Shown in pieces: positions 27,380 through 37,153 of a stretch of DNA of 64,000 nucleotides. Within the stretch, counting starts at the first letter, position 1. The number at the start of each line of letters is the position of its first letter. The position numbers were made by a program, and so were the translations under genes. The notes below the pieces were generated by a model. That model did not search any database. It saw only the letters and a list, made by a program, of their open reading frames with translations, and was not told where the DNA came from. The DNA comes from Hoylesella timonensis 4401737 = DSM 22865 = JCM 15640 (lineage in GTDB: Bacteria; Bacteroidota; Bacteroidia; Bacteroidales; Bacteroidaceae). The stretch spans positions 54,643 to 118,642 of the forward strand of contig NZ_HG417093.1 of assembly GCF_000455445.1 (NCBI RefSeq), in the 5' to 3' direction.

Positions 27380-29569
27380 TTATCTAATAAATAGCAATTC
27401 ACGATATTTAGGCAGTGTCCACAACTCATCGCTAACGATGAGTTCGAGTTTGTCAATTTGATAACGTATCTCTTCCATCTTTGGTGCAACGGTATCGTGA
27501 TAGGCAATCGCTTTGTCGCGTTCAGAGGTTATTTTGTTGGCTATCTTACGCGCATTTATCAGTTCTTCCACACCTGTCTCAATGCGTTGTGTACGCTCGG
27601 CAATCTCTTTAATAATCTTTTTGTTACGGCAAGTGAGCTTTTCTGCTTCAGTTCGATCGAATATGTTGAACATGTGGCTCACATTCTCCGCAATTTGACT
27701 TTGGTAATGCGTGGCAACAGGGATGATGTGATTCATCGTGAGGTCGCCCATCACACGTGCCTCAATTTGAATTTTCTTGGTGTACATCTCCCATTTTACT
27801 TCATTGCGTGCCACCAACTCATTGCGTGCCATGACCCCAGTGCTTTCAAACATCTCGATACTCTCTTCGTCTAAGTATCTGTCAAACACGATAGGACAGC
27901 TGTTTTCACAGTCTAATCCACGGCGTTTGGCTTCCTCTACCCATTCGTCGCTATAGCCGTTGCCATCGAAGTGAATAGGTTTGCAGGTTTTTATATCTTT
28001 GCGCAGAACGTCAATGATAGCCGATGTTTTGTCTTCGCCCTTTGCGATGAGTTCATCAACGCGTTGCTTAAAGTCATTAAGTGCCTCTGCCATGGCAGTA
28101 TTTAGCACAATCAACGCACAAGCACAGTTGGCTTCTGAACCGACAGCACGAAACTCAAAGCGATTTCCTGTAAATGCAAAAGGACTGGTACGGTTGCGGT
28201 CGGTATTGTCAAGGAATAGTTCTGGAATCTCTGGAATATCGAGCATCATCCCCTGTTTACCATTTAAGGTAAAGAGATCGTCTTTATCGGCTATCTCAAT
28301 GTGATGTAATAAATCAGAGAGTTGCTTTCCCAAAAAGGAGGAAATGATAGCAGGTGGAGCTTCATTGGCACCCAGTCGATGCGCATTGGTGGCACTCATG
28401 ATCGAGGCTTTGAGCAATCCGTTATGCCGATATACACACATCAACGTTTCTACCAAGAACACCACGAAGCGTAAATTGTCCTCGGCGGTTTTACCCGGGG
28501 CATGGAGGAGCACGCCAGTATCTGTGCTCAAGCTCCAGTTGTTGTGCTTTCCACTACCATTGATGCCAGCAAATGGCTTCTCGTGTAGCAGTACACGGAA
28601 CCCGTGTTTGCGTGCTACTCGCTTCATGAGCGACATCAATAACATGTTGTGGTCGTTCGCCAAGTTACATTCTTCAAAGATAGGTGCCAACTCAAATTGG
28701 TTAGGAGCCACCTCGTTATGACGCGTCTTGCAGGGTATCCCCAATTCGAGAGCACGAATCTCCAAGTCTTTCATGTAGGCTTGCACACGTTCTGGAATCG
28801 TTCCCAAATAGTGATCATCCATTTGTTGGTTCTTTGCAGCATCGTGTCCCATAAGGGTTCTCCCTGTTAGCATCAAGTCGGGACGAGCATGATATAAATC
28901 TTCATCCACCAAGAAATATTCTTGTTCCCAGCCCAAGTTGGTGTGTACCTTTTTTATCTGCGTGTCAAAATACTGACACACCGCAGTTGCAGCTACGTCG
29001 ACAGCATGCAACGAACGCAATAGGGGAGCTTTGTAGTCTAACGCTTCGCCTGTGTAAGAAATGAAAATGGTAGGAATACACAGGGTGTCATCAACGATGA
29101 AGACAGGTGATGTAGGATCCCATGCCGAGTAGCCTCGTGCCTCAAAGGTATTGCGAATGCCACCATTCGGGAAAGAAGAGGAATCTGCTTCTTGTTGTAT
29201 CAATAGTTTGCCACTAAACTCTTCTATCATTCCTCCCTTACCGTCGAACTCTACAAAGGCATCATGTTTCTCGGCGGTGCCTTCAGTGAGAGGTTGAAAC
29301 CAGTGTGTATAATGTGTAACCCCGTTTTCTTGTGCCCACTGTTTCATGCCTGTTGCCACTGCATCGGCGATGGCTCTATTGAAGTGAGCCCCATTATCAA
29401 TCACATCAGATAGTTGTTGGAATACATTTTCTGGCAGATATTTTTGCATTTTTGCGCGATTAAAGACATATTTGCCAAAATATGCAGACGGTCGCTCTTT
29501 CGATGTTACTATTTTTAAGGGCGCTTTTTTCGATGCTTCTGCAACAACGTGAAATCTGAAATTATCCAT
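27380..29569 (-). CDS. glnN: Glutamine synthetase type III
   Basis: The 729-residue product is a GSIII, a large hexameric/dodecameric family common in Bacteroidota that makes glutamine from glutamate, ammonia and ATP in the cytoplasm. Visible elements are the N-terminal RPSAYFGKYVF block, WDPTSPVFIVDDTLCIPTIF, the catalytic GINGSGKHNNWSL and NEVAPNQFELAPIF motifs and the FTGNRFEFRAVGSEAN stretch. The length is that of the family when translation begins at ATG 29569 (MDNFRFHVVA). The longer frame from 29638 would start beside the -7 box at 29650-29657 and is unlikely. It is monocistronic. Confidence 0.95.
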   Translation of the reverse strand: MDNFRFHVVAEASKKAPLKIVTSKERPSAYFGKYVFNRAKMQKYLPENVFQQLSDVIDNGAHFNRAIADAVATGMKQWAQENGVTHYTHWFQPLTEGTAEKHDAFVEFDGKGGMIEEFSGKLLIQQEADSSSFPNGGIRNTFEARGYSAWDPTSPVFIVDDTLCIPTIFISYTGEALDYKAPLLRSLHAVDVAATAVCQYFDTQIKKVHTNLGWEQEYFLVDEDLYHARPDLMLTGRTLMGHDAAKNQQMDDHYLGTIPERVQAYMKDLEIRALELGIPCKTRHNEVAPNQFELAPIFEECNLANDHNMLLMSLMKRVARKHGFRVLLHEKPFAGINGSGKHNNWSLSTDTGVLLHAPGKTAEDNLRFVVFLVETLMCVYRHNGLLKASIMSATNAHRLGANEAPPAIISSFLGKQLSDLLHHIEIADKDDLFTLNGKQGMMLDIPEIPELFLDNTDRNRTSPFAFTGNRFEFRAVGSEANCACALIVLNTAMAEALNDFKQRVDELIAKGEDKTSAIIDVLRKDIKTCKPIHFDGNGYSDEWVEEAKRRGLDCENSCPIVFDRYLDEESIEMFESTGVMARNELVARNEVKWEMYTKKIQIEARVMGDLTMNHIIPVATHYQSQIAENVSHMFNIFDRTEAEKLTCRNKKIIKEIAERTQRIETGVEELINARKIANKITSERDKAIAYHDTVAPKMEEIRYQIDKLELIVSDELWTLPKYRELLFIR

Positions 29570-29649
29570 TTTTATACTATTTGTGGTGTAAATCTTTAGA
29601 ACTCCATCTTGAAAAGATACCGCTAATGGTACAAACAAGTTAGCTGTTG

Positions 29650-29657
29650 CAAAATTA
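29650..29657 (-). promoter_or_regulatory. glnN -7 box
   Basis: Minus-strand TAATTTTG matches TAnnTTTG. It places transcription start just before 29640 and so supports ATG 29569. The -33 box is weak. Confidence 0.55.
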
Positions 29658-29732
29658 CAAAAAAACTGAAAGTCGTGACAGTGTGTGCCCTTCTTTTTTT
29701 AATCGATAGTTTGATGCGTCCACTCTCAACGG

Positions 29733-31304
29733 TTAATGCTTTGGTGTAAATCCTTTTTCTCGCTCTGTCTGTAAGATGCGAGCCAGTTTGTCAGTTACGT
29801 CAGGGTGGTTGGTAGCCACGTTCTCTCGCTCATATAGTTCTTTGCTCATGTCGAAGAGTTGTGCGGTTGGGCTGTTGCCCGTCTCTATTTTGGGTCCCCA
29901 AGTAATCATCGGCTTTCCATTGCTCGGCTCTATGTATTTCCATTTTGCTGTTCGCACCGACAGTACATGTGCGCTTGACTGCTCAATGACATACGGTCTT
30001 CCTGTCTTGTCCGTACCTAACAGCGCGGATAATCCATTTTGGCTGTCGGGTGCACTGCCTTTGGGAAGGCGCGCTTGTAGCAGGTTGGCGAGGGTTGCCA
30101 TCAGATCTATTTGGCTTACTAAAGCCTGCGATTCTTGTTTGGCATTTACCTTGGCAGGCCAACTCACGATGAACGGCACGGCTGTTCCTCCCTCAAAGGC
30201 GCTGTATTTGTAGCCACGAAAGGGACCGGATGGACGGTGTCCACCCAATTTCTCTTCAGCTTGGTCTTGGTAACCGTCATCTATCACAGGACCGTTGTCG
30301 CTGGTTAGGATGATAAGAGTGTTTTCCCGCAGCCCCAACTCATCGAGAACTTGCATGATTTTTCCTACAGACCAGTCGAATTGCACAATGGCATCGCCTC
30401 GCAATCCCATAGGACTTTTGCCCCTAAAGCGTTGGTGTGGAAATCTTGGCACATGTACATCGTTGGTTGCAAAGTACATGAAGAACGGTTTGTTGCAGTT
30501 TTCGCGTATGAAATTTACCGCATGTGCTGTGATGGAGTCTGCTATGTTTTCGTCTTTCCACAACGCTTTTCCACCCCCTTTCATATATCCAATGCGTCCA
30601 ATTCCGTTTACAATTGCCATGTTGTGACCATGACTGGGCTTGAGATTGTACATCAGTTCGGGGTTTGTCTGACCCGTCGGTTCGCCTGGGAAAGGCTTTT
30701 TGTAGCTCACCTCAATAGGTGCTGAAGGATCGTAGTTAGCCACTTTCCCGTTTTCGATGAATACGCAAGGAACACGATCACTGGTGGCTGCCATGATATA
30801 ATGATAGTCAAAGCCCAAGTCTCCCAATGATTGAGCTAATGGAGCGTTCCAATCTTGTTCCGCAGTCTGGTCGCCAAGTCCCAGGTGCCACTTGCCAATA
30901 GCACTGGTAACGTAGCTTTTGCTCTTGAATATGTCTGCCAAAGTGAACTGCCCTGGACGGATAATCATAGCCGCATTGCCAGCTGCCACGTCGGTGTCTG
31001 TGCGTCTCCAAGCATACTGACCTGTGAGAAGTGAGTAGCGCGATGGCGTACTGGTGGCTGCTACGGCATGTGCATTGGTGAACCTGATTCCGCTTTGCGC
31101 AAGGCTGTCCACATGAGGTGTACTCACTCGCTGTGCACCATAGCACTGCAAGTCGCCGTATCCCAAGTCGTCTGCTACGATAACAATGACGTTGGGTGAT
31201 GAAGTTGTTTGGCTTGTTTGTGCGCAGACAACGCTCGAAACGGCTGGTGTAACGATGATGGCAGCCATCATTCTTGGATGAATTATGAGGGATGTTTTGT
31301 CCAT
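29733..31304 (-). CDS. Secreted arylsulfatase-like enzyme, Ser-type
   Basis: The 523-residue product has a signal peptide (about 1-28) and a family S1-type sulfatase domain. It shows the metal-binding Asp45-Asp46 (VADDLGYGD), the activation motif S85-TPSR (Ser to formylglycine, then GQYAWR) and later GKWHLGLG and TSDNGPVIDDGY motifs. It hydrolyses sulfate esters, probably on host or dietary glycans, in the periplasm or outside. The Ser-type site requires an anaerobic sulfatase-maturating radical SAM enzyme, which is not encoded in this window. No glycoside hydrolase or susCD is adjacent, so the substrate cannot be inferred. Confidence 0.9.
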   Translation of the reverse strand: MDKTSLIIHPRMMAAIIVTPAVSSVVCAQTSQTTSSPNVIVIVADDLGYGDLQCYGAQRVSTPHVDSLAQSGIRFTNAHAVAATSTPSRYSLLTGQYAWRRTDTDVAAGNAAMIIRPGQFTLADIFKSKSYVTSAIGKWHLGLGDQTAEQDWNAPLAQSLGDLGFDYHYIMAATSDRVPCVFIENGKVANYDPSAPIEVSYKKPFPGEPTGQTNPELMYNLKPSHGHNMAIVNGIGRIGYMKGGGKALWKDENIADSITAHAVNFIRENCNKPFFMYFATNDVHVPRFPHQRFRGKSPMGLRGDAIVQFDWSVGKIMQVLDELGLRENTLIILTSDNGPVIDDGYQDQAEEKLGGHRPSGPFRGYKYSAFEGGTAVPFIVSWPAKVNAKQESQALVSQIDLMATLANLLQARLPKGSAPDSQNGLSALLGTDKTGRPYVIEQSSAHVLSVRTAKWKYIEPSNGKPMITWGPKIETGNSPTAQLFDMSKELYERENVATNHPDVTDKLARILQTEREKGFTPKH

Positions 31305-31341
31305 GGTGTGTATTTTGTACGGTCTGCAAATGATAGTAACG

Positions 31342-31380
31342 AAAAAAGGGGCTTATCACATCGTTGGATGGATAAGCCCC
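31342..31380 (-). terminator. pckA terminator
   Basis: GGGGCTTATC/GATAAGCCCC (10-bp stem, 13-nt loop) followed on the minus strand by TTTTTTCG, 31 bases beyond the pckA stop. Confidence 0.85.
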
Positions 31381-31410
31381 AGCTTTAATCGCTATGATGC
31401 GAAAAATGTA

Positions 31411-33024
31411 TTACAACTGAGGACCAGCAGCTACAAGAGCCTTACCAGCTTCGTTTGTAGTGTACTTGTCGAAGTTCTTGATGAAGCGTTGAGCCAAGTC
31501 TTTTGCTTTCTCGTCCCACTGTGATGCGTCACTGTAAGTATCGCGAGGATCGAGGATTTCGGTAGCAACACCTTCCAACTTGGTAGGAACTACGAAGTTG
31601 AAGTAAGGCATTGTCTTGGTAGGAGCCTCATCAATAGAGTGATTCAAGATAGCATCAATGATACCACGAGTGTCACGGATAGAGATACGTTTGCCCGTAC
31701 CGTTCCAACCTGTGTTTACTAAGTAAGCCTTCGCACCATTCTTCTTCATCTTCTTCACCAACTCTTCAGCATATTTTGTTGGGTGCAATTCAAGGAATGC
31801 CTGACCGAAACAAGCTGAGAATGTAGGAGTAGGCTCTGTAATACCACGCTCTGTACCTGCCAATTTAGCAGTGAAACCAGAGAGGAAGTAGTACTTGGTT
31901 TGCTCCTCGTTCAAGATAGATACTGGAGGTAATACGCCGAATGCGTCTGCAGACAAGAAGATTACTTGCTTAGCAGCAGGACCAGCAGAGATAGGCTTTA
32001 CGATATTCTTGATGTGGTAGATAGGATAAGATACACGAGTGTTCTCTGTGCGGCTCTTATCTGTAAAGTCAATCTTACCGTTTTCGTTTACAATTACGTT
32101 CTCCAAGAGAGCGTCACGCTTGATAGCATTGTAGATATCAGGTTCTGACTCTTTGTCAAGGTTGATAACCTTAGCATAGCAACCACCTTCGAAATTGAAA
32201 ATACCTTTATCGTCCCATCCGTGTTCATCATCACCAATCAACAAACGTTTTGGGTCGGTAGACAAGGTTGTCTTACCTGTTCCTGATAATCCGAAGAAGA
32301 TAGCGGTGTTCTCACCGTTCATGTCAGTGTTAGCAGAGCAGTGCATTGAAGCAATGCCCTTCAGTGGCAAGTAGTAGTTCATCATTGAGAACATACCCTT
32401 CTTCATTTCACCTCCATACCATGTGTTCAAGATAACCTGCTCTTTGGTTGTAACGTTGAAAGCAACGCAAGTTTCAGAATTTAATCCCAGTTCTTTGTAG
32501 TTCTCTACCTTAGCCTTAGAAGCATTGTAAACAATGAAGTCAGGTTCTTGGTCGAGTTCTTCTTGATTAACAGGACGGATGAACATGTTGGTCACGAAGT
32601 GAGCCTGCCATGCTACCTCAACGATGAAGCGAATCTTCATACGTGTGTCTTTGTTAGCACCGCAGAAACCATCTACTACGAACAAACGCTTGTTAGAAAG
32701 TTCTTTCTTAGCCAACTCATTAACGACCTTCCAAGTAGATTCTGTCATCTTGTGGTTGTCGTTCTTATATTCGTCAGTAGTCCACCAAACGGTGTCGTGA
32801 GAATTAGCGTCGTCAACAATGAACTTGTCCTTAGGTGAACGACCCGTGTAAATACCTGTTTGTACACAAACTGCACCCAGTTCTGTCTCCTGACCTTTCT
32901 CAAAGCCCTCAAGGCCTTCTTTGGTCTCTTCTTCGAACAACAATTCGTAAGAAGGATTGTAAACTACCTCTGTTGTACCTGTAATTCCGTACTTTTCGAG
33001 TACTGATTTATCAAACTTTGCCAT
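31411..33024 (-). CDS. pckA: Phosphoenolpyruvate carboxykinase (ATP)
   Basis: The 537-residue product is full length for the ATP-dependent enzyme and shows [11 protein letters not shown], the [12 protein letters not shown]-loop (about 245), DDEHGWDD and the substrate-binding [20 protein letters not shown] segment. It interconverts oxaloacetate and PEP in the cytoplasm. In succinate-forming Bacteroidota it usually works in the carboxylating direction, conserving ATP on the way from PEP to succinate. It has an exact-consensus promoter (33087-33117) and a terminator, so it is probably monocistronic and highly expressed. Confidence 0.97.
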   Translation of the reverse strand: MAKFDKSVLEKYGITGTTEVVYNPSYELLFEEETKEGLEGFEKGQETELGAVCVQTGIYTGRSPKDKFIVDDANSHDTVWWTTDEYKNDNHKMTESTWKVVNELAKKELSNKRLFVVDGFCGANKDTRMKIRFIVEVAWQAHFVTNMFIRPVNQEELDQEPDFIVYNASKAKVENYKELGLNSETCVAFNVTTKEQVILNTWYGGEMKKGMFSMMNYYLPLKGIASMHCSANTDMNGENTAIFFGLSGTGKTTLSTDPKRLLIGDDEHGWDDKGIFNFEGGCYAKVINLDKESEPDIYNAIKRDALLENVIVNENGKIDFTDKSRTENTRVSYPIYHIKNIVKPISAGPAAKQVIFLSADAFGVLPPVSILNEEQTKYYFLSGFTAKLAGTERGITEPTPTFSACFGQAFLELHPTKYAEELVKKMKKNGAKAYLVNTGWNGTGKRISIRDTRGIIDAILNHSIDEAPTKTMPYFNFVVPTKLEGVATEILDPRDTYSDASQWDEKAKDLAQRFIKNFDKYTTNEAGKALVAAGPQL

Positions 33025-33086
33025 TATATAAAAATGTATTTAAGTGTGAATAATTATTCTTGAACAATGAATTTCTAATTCGACTA

Positions 33087-33117
33087 CAAAGTTACAGAAA
33101 ATATATCCGTCGACAAA
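33087..33117 (-). promoter_or_regulatory. pckA promoter
   Basis: Minus strand: TTTG (33117-33114), 19 bases, TAACTTTG (33094-33087), about 62 bases before the start codon. Confidence 0.85.
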
Positions 33118-33207
33118 TTTTAGGTTATAAAAAATATATATATCGTTTCTGTTTTAGGTTAAAGAATTGAAAAAAGAAAGCATTGTTTTGATATTTGCAA
33201 TTTTCAC

Positions 33208-33239
33208 TTTGCAAAAACAAATGGAAATGGCTACTTTTG
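33208..33239 (+). promoter_or_regulatory. upp promoter
   Basis: TTTG (33208-33211), 20 bases, TACTTTTG (33232-33239), 29 bases before ATG 33269. Supports ATG over the TTG at 33260. Confidence 0.8.
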
Positions 33240-33268
33240 CAGGATGAAAACATAACACATTGAAAACA

Positions 33269-33928
33269 ATGAAGATTATCAACTTTAGTGAGTCGAACTC
33301 AATTATGAACCAGTATTTAATGGAAATAAGAGATGTTGACTACCAGAAAAACCGTTTGTTGTTTCGTAATAATATTCAGCGAATAGGTGAATTGGAAGCC
33401 TATGAGATATCCAAGACTCTTGATTATGAGAAGAAGGATGTCACTACTCCTTTGGGAGTTGCACAGGTGAATATTCCTGCCGACGAGGTTGTATTGGCTA
33501 CGATCTTTCGCGCAGGCCTTCCGTTCCATAACGGTTTTCTAAATATCTTCGACCATGCGGGCAATGCTTTCGTGTCTGCTTATCGTCAATATATTGACAA
33601 AGAGCAACATGAGGTGGGTGTGCATGTGGAATATTTGGCTACACCGAGTATTGAAGGTAAAACCCTTATCATTGCCGATCCTATGTTGGCTACGGGGGCT
33701 TCCATGGAGTTGGGTTATCAAGCTTTCCTCACAAAGGGAACGCCTAAGCGCATCCATGTAGCTTGCGTCATTGCGACACCAGAGGGTATCGACCACATCA
33801 AGAAAACTTTTCCCACGGAAGAAACTACTATCTGGTGTGGAGCAATCGACCCAGGTCTTAACGAACACAAGTATATTGTGCCCGGTTTTGGCGACGCTGG
33901 TGACCTTTGTTATGGAAATAAGCTGTAA
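33269..33928 (+). CDS. upp: Uracil phosphoribosyltransferase
   Basis: The 219-residue product makes UMP from uracil and PRPP in pyrimidine salvage. It shows ATIFRAGLPFHNGF (substrate loop), the PRPP-binding ADPMLATGAS (about 135-145) and a C-terminal uracil-binding end, IVPGFGDAGDLCYG. Length and order are typical. It is transcribed divergently from pckA and convergent with the HAD phosphatase gene. Confidence 0.93.
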   Translation: MKIINFSESNSIMNQYLMEIRDVDYQKNRLLFRNNIQRIGELEAYEISKTLDYEKKDVTTPLGVAQVNIPADEVVLATIFRAGLPFHNGFLNIFDHAGNAFVSAYRQYIDKEQHEVGVHVEYLATPSIEGKTLIIADPMLATGASMELGYQAFLTKGTPKRIHVACVIATPEGIDHIKKTFPTEETTIWCGAIDPGLNEHKYIVPGFGDAGDLCYGNKL

Positions 33929-33984
33929 CAACAGTCGTTAGCTCACTGACATAGGGTTTTAATTGATTATTTTTCCTGTTGAAG

Positions 33985-34038
33985 CAGCATACGTACTCAC
34001 TTGCTTTTGAAGAGATGTTTTTGTGAGAATGTATGCTG
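33985..34038. terminator. Convergent hairpin between upp and the HAD gene
   Basis: CAGCATAC pairs with GTATGCTG, and an inner CTCAC pairs with GTGAG across a 3-nt internal loop. It sits between convergent genes. Confidence 0.45.
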
Positions 34039-34064
34039 TTAGGTGGTTTTATTTTTTGTTTTTG

Positions 34065-34715
34065 CTACCTTTTTACAATCTTCAGTAGTTCCTTGAAATC
34101 GTCAATAATAAAGTCGGTGTGCAGTGACGTCATTTGCTCACGCGTGCCATTGCCGTACGTAACACCGCAAGTAAATACATTGGCGTTTTGTCCCATTTGG
34201 ATGTCATACACCGTATCTCCAACCACCATTGCCTCTTGCGGTTGAATGTTTAGATGTGTTAGGGTCATTAAGACGGACTCAGGATGAGGCTTCGCATTCG
34301 AAACATCATTGGCGCTCACTACAAAGGGAATGATGTCTTTCAATTCAAAGGTGTCTATAAAGTTAAGAAGAGAGTGCTTGGAGCGACTACTGGCAATGGT
34401 AATAACGTATCCTAAGCGGTGCAATTCTCGCAAAGTTTCAAGTACATTTGGGAAAAGTGGTACCGCACCGGGAACGTTGTTTTCATGAAACACCTTGTCA
34501 TACGTTGCAACACATTGCTCACCCATTTCGTCTGTCATAGGGATTAAGTCGGTAAAAGTCTGTTTTAAGGGCAGTCCAATCATCTTGGCGCATTGCTCTC
34601 GGGTGCGTGGTTCTAAGTGAAGTTGCTCAATAACTTCTAACATGGTGTTGGTAATCAGTGTCTTGGTGTCCGCCAAAGTACCGTCAAAATCAAGAATAAT
34701 AGCTTTTAAGTGCAT
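34065..34715 (-). CDS. HAD-superfamily hydrolase, phosphoglycolate-phosphatase-like
   Basis: The 216-residue product has the HAD motifs: I, LDFDGTLADT (Asp9, Asp11); II, the ASSRSKHSL region; III, NAKPHPES; and IV, VVGDTVYDIQMG. It has an alpha-helical C1 cap between motifs I and II, as in phosphoglycolate phosphatase and beta-phosphoglucomutase. The substrate is undefined. ATG 34715 is chosen because it begins at motif I spacing and because a -7 box (TATCTTTG, minus, 34739-34746) lies inside the longer frame. Confidence 0.87.
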   Translation of the reverse strand: MHLKAIILDFDGTLADTKTLITNTMLEVIEQLHLEPRTREQCAKMIGLPLKQTFTDLIPMTDEMGEQCVATYDKVFHENNVPGAVPLFPNVLETLRELHRLGYVITIASSRSKHSLLNFIDTFELKDIIPFVVSANDVSNAKPHPESVLMTLTHLNIQPQEAMVVGDTVYDIQMGQNANVFTCGVTYGNGTREQMTSLHTDFIIDDFKELLKIVKR

Positions 34716-34738
34716 GTTTGTTTTGTTAAATGGAAGCA

Positions 34739-34746
34739 CAAAGATA
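34739..34746 (-). promoter_or_regulatory. HAD gene -7 box
   Basis: Minus-strand TATCTTTG 24 bases before ATG 34715; the -33 box is not clear. Confidence 0.5.
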
Positions 34747-34935
34747 ATCAAAATACGGCTATCTTCAGGCGAGTAATTGATAAAAATGGAAAAACAAATG
34801 GGAAGGGTAAGAGTTGTTACGCTACTTTTTCGTGTACACAATTCTTACATTGAAGACTCATATTTTTATAGCGAAAAGGCTCTTATCAGATAGCGCATAT
34901 AAAATTGTTGGTGCGCAGTTTCAGCGACTCCTCTA

Positions 34936-35324
34936 TGCTGAATTATCTTTACAAAGTGCCTCTCATAACTCGCGTATTTGCGAACAACTTTGAAGTTGGT
35001 CGCAAATACGCGAGTTATGAGCAATGTTTGTAATTTGTTGTTATTGAGAGTGTTATGTTTATAATATCGTTTTTCATTCATAAATTTACCACTTTTTGGT
35101 GGCTGAAGCATTGAGATAAGCCTGCAAGTTGCATGCTTTAATGCGGTTATTACATGTAGATAACACCTCTAAAGCGTGTTTCCAAGAGCGTAAACTCAAT
35201 GTTTCAGCCTGAAAAGGCGTTTATTTTGTGAAAATCAGCCCATTTTTGTAGGGTGTTTGCCTATTGATTTTTTCTATTTTGAAGATTTTAGATGACCGTT
35301 TTTTGGTAAAATAACAGGACAAAA
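34936..35324 (+). repeat. Dispersed ~389-bp element, copy 3 (best hairpin)
   Basis: Runs from TGCTGAATTATC to ATAACAGGACAAAA. The hairpin at 34962-35021 has 22-bp perfectly complementary arms (CTCATAACTCGCGTATTTGC-GA and complement) and an inner CAACTT/AAGTTG stem, so almost the whole 60 nt can fold. Downstream blocks match copies 1 and 2. It lies between the divergently transcribed HAD and GH3-like genes. The origin may be a MITE-like element or a mobile structured RNA; no transposase is linked. Confidence 0.9.
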
Positions 35325-35561
35325 GCAACGCATTTCTATCTCTAAAAATGATAAAATTGAAGTGTCATGCTTGTTACAAGAAGAAAAGCAAAAGAAGCGC
35401 ATGAGGTAAGCCGTGCAATGCGTTTCTTTCCTAAAGGCTGTTGTTGAAACAAAACGAAAAACTGGTTTTTCATCATCAGCCACCTATTTATAATAGAAAG
35501 AACTCCGTGTGCCATGTGTCTTAAAATACGTGAATTGTGCGTTTGTTACAAAAGATTAGGT
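35325..35561. other. Intergenic DNA before the GH3-like gene
   Basis: No supportable gene. It leads into the -7 box at 35562. Confidence 0.4.
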
Positions 35562-35569
35562 TATTTTTG
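35562..35569 (+). promoter_or_regulatory. -7 box of the GH3-Ig-DUF3108 group
   Basis: TATTTTTG matches TAnnTTTG, 32 bases before ATG 35602; a TTTG at 35542-35545 has a short spacing of 16. Confidence 0.5.
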
Positions 35570-35601
35570 CATATTAAACTGATAAACTGCACGATAATAA
35601 A

Positions 35602-37137
35602 ATGGGGCTAACAAGTATAGCAAGCCAATTCTTTCTGTCGCGTCAAAAAGAGATTGAACGATGCGCCAGACACACTGAATCAATGCAACAGCAGGTACTG
35701 ATGAACCTGTTGGAGCAGGCTAAAGATACAGAGTATGGGCGTAGCCATCTCTTTGGGAGTATAAAGTCGTATGAGGAATATGTAAAAAATGTGCCTGTCT
35801 GTACTTATGAAGAGCTGAAAAGTGACATTGACCGCATGCGGCATGGGGAAGAAAATGTGTTGTGGCCCGGTCAAGTGAAGTGGTTTGCCAAATCGTCAGG
35901 TACAACTAATGATAAGAGCAAATTCATACCCGTGTCTAACGAGGCTCTTCATCACATCCATTATCAAGGAGGAAAAGACACGGTGGCACTCTATCTCCTT
36001 AATCGTCCTGACAGTCGGATTTTCGACGGAAAAGCTTTGATATTAGGAGGAAGCCACTCTCCAAATTATAATGTACACAACTCTTTAGTGGGAGACCTTA
36101 GTGCAATCCTGATAGAAAATATCAATCCTCTTGTTAATGTGATGCGTGTGCCGAAGAAGTCTACGGCACTTTTGCAAGATTTTGAAGTAAAACGAGATCG
36201 TATTGCAAAGGAAACATTACATAAAAATGTAACGAATATCTCAGGAGTTCCCTCTTGGATGCTGTCTGTATTGGTGAGAGTGATGGAATTAAGTGGCAAG
36301 ACGCATTTGGAAGAGGTATGGCCTCACCTTGAAGTTTTCTTCCATGGAGGCATCCCTTTCACGCCTTATCGTCCGCAATATGAGCAACTCATCACCTCTC
36401 CGCAGATGTGTTACATGGAAACCTATAATGCCAGCGAAGGATTCTTTGGCATACAAAGCGACTTAGATGATTCTTCCATGCTCTTAATGCCGGATTATGA
36501 TGTGTTCTATGAATTCATTCCGATGGATGAATTTGGAGTGAAGGAAGCCCCCACAGTAGTACCATTGGAGGGCGTTGAGCTGGATAAAAACTACGCCATG
36601 CTCATCTCTACATCTTCTGGATTGTGGCGTTATATGATTGGTGATACTGTGAAGTTTACTTCAAAAAATCCCTATAAATTCATTATTACTGGTCGTACAA
36701 AGTACTTCATCAATGCCTTTGGTGAGGAATTGATTATGGACAATGCAGAAAAAGGGTTGGCTTATGCGTGTGAGCAAACGGGTGCAGAGATTTCAGAATA
36801 CACCGCAGCACCCGTATATATGGACAGTAATGCCAAATGTAGACACCAATGGTTGATTGAGTTTGTCAAAAAACCAAAAAGTTTACAACAATTTGCGTCT
36901 ATCTTAGACAAGCGTTTGCAGGAATTAAATAGTGACTACGAAGCCAAACGTTTTCACAATGTCACACTGCAACATTTGGATATCATCATGGCACGTACCA
37001 ATTTGTTTAATGATTGGCTGAAAATGAAAGGGAAAATGGGTGGACAGCACAAGGTTCCACGTTTGTCTAATAGTAGAAAGATTATTGAGGAATTGCTCGA
37101 ACTCAATACCTCTGAACAAAATCTTGTTAAGGGATAA
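35602..37137 (+). CDS. GH3-like acyl-adenylating protein
   Basis: The 511-residue product belongs to the GH3 branch of adenylate-forming enzymes, best known from plant auxin and jasmonate amino-acid conjugation. It shows the ATP motif SSGTTNDKSKFIPVS (about 98), YNASEGFFG (about 275) and MIGDTVKF with the following TGRTKYFINAFGEEL (about 345-380). The bacterial homologues are found in Bacteroidota; substrates are unproven, and acyl activation for amidation or thioester formation is the family expectation. It is the first gene of a co-oriented set with an Ig-like lipoprotein (16 bp downstream) and a DUF3108 protein. Confidence 0.87.
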   Translation: MGLTSIASQFFLSRQKEIERCARHTESMQQQVLMNLLEQAKDTEYGRSHLFGSIKSYEEYVKNVPVCTYEELKSDIDRMRHGEENVLWPGQVKWFAKSSGTTNDKSKFIPVSNEALHHIHYQGGKDTVALYLLNRPDSRIFDGKALILGGSHSPNYNVHNSLVGDLSAILIENINPLVNVMRVPKKSTALLQDFEVKRDRIAKETLHKNVTNISGVPSWMLSVLVRVMELSGKTHLEEVWPHLEVFFHGGIPFTPYRPQYEQLITSPQMCYMETYNASEGFFGIQSDLDDSSMLLMPDYDVFYEFIPMDEFGVKEAPTVVPLEGVELDKNYAMLISTSSGLWRYMIGDTVKFTSKNPYKFIITGRTKYFINAFGEELIMDNAEKGLAYACEQTGAEISEYTAAPVYMDSNAKCRHQWLIEFVKKPKSLQQFASILDKRLQELNSDYEAKRFHNVTLQHLDIIMARTNLFNDWLKMKGKMGGQHKVPRLSNSRKIIEELLELNTSEQNLVKG

Positions 37138-37153
37138 TTCTCATTTATATTGA

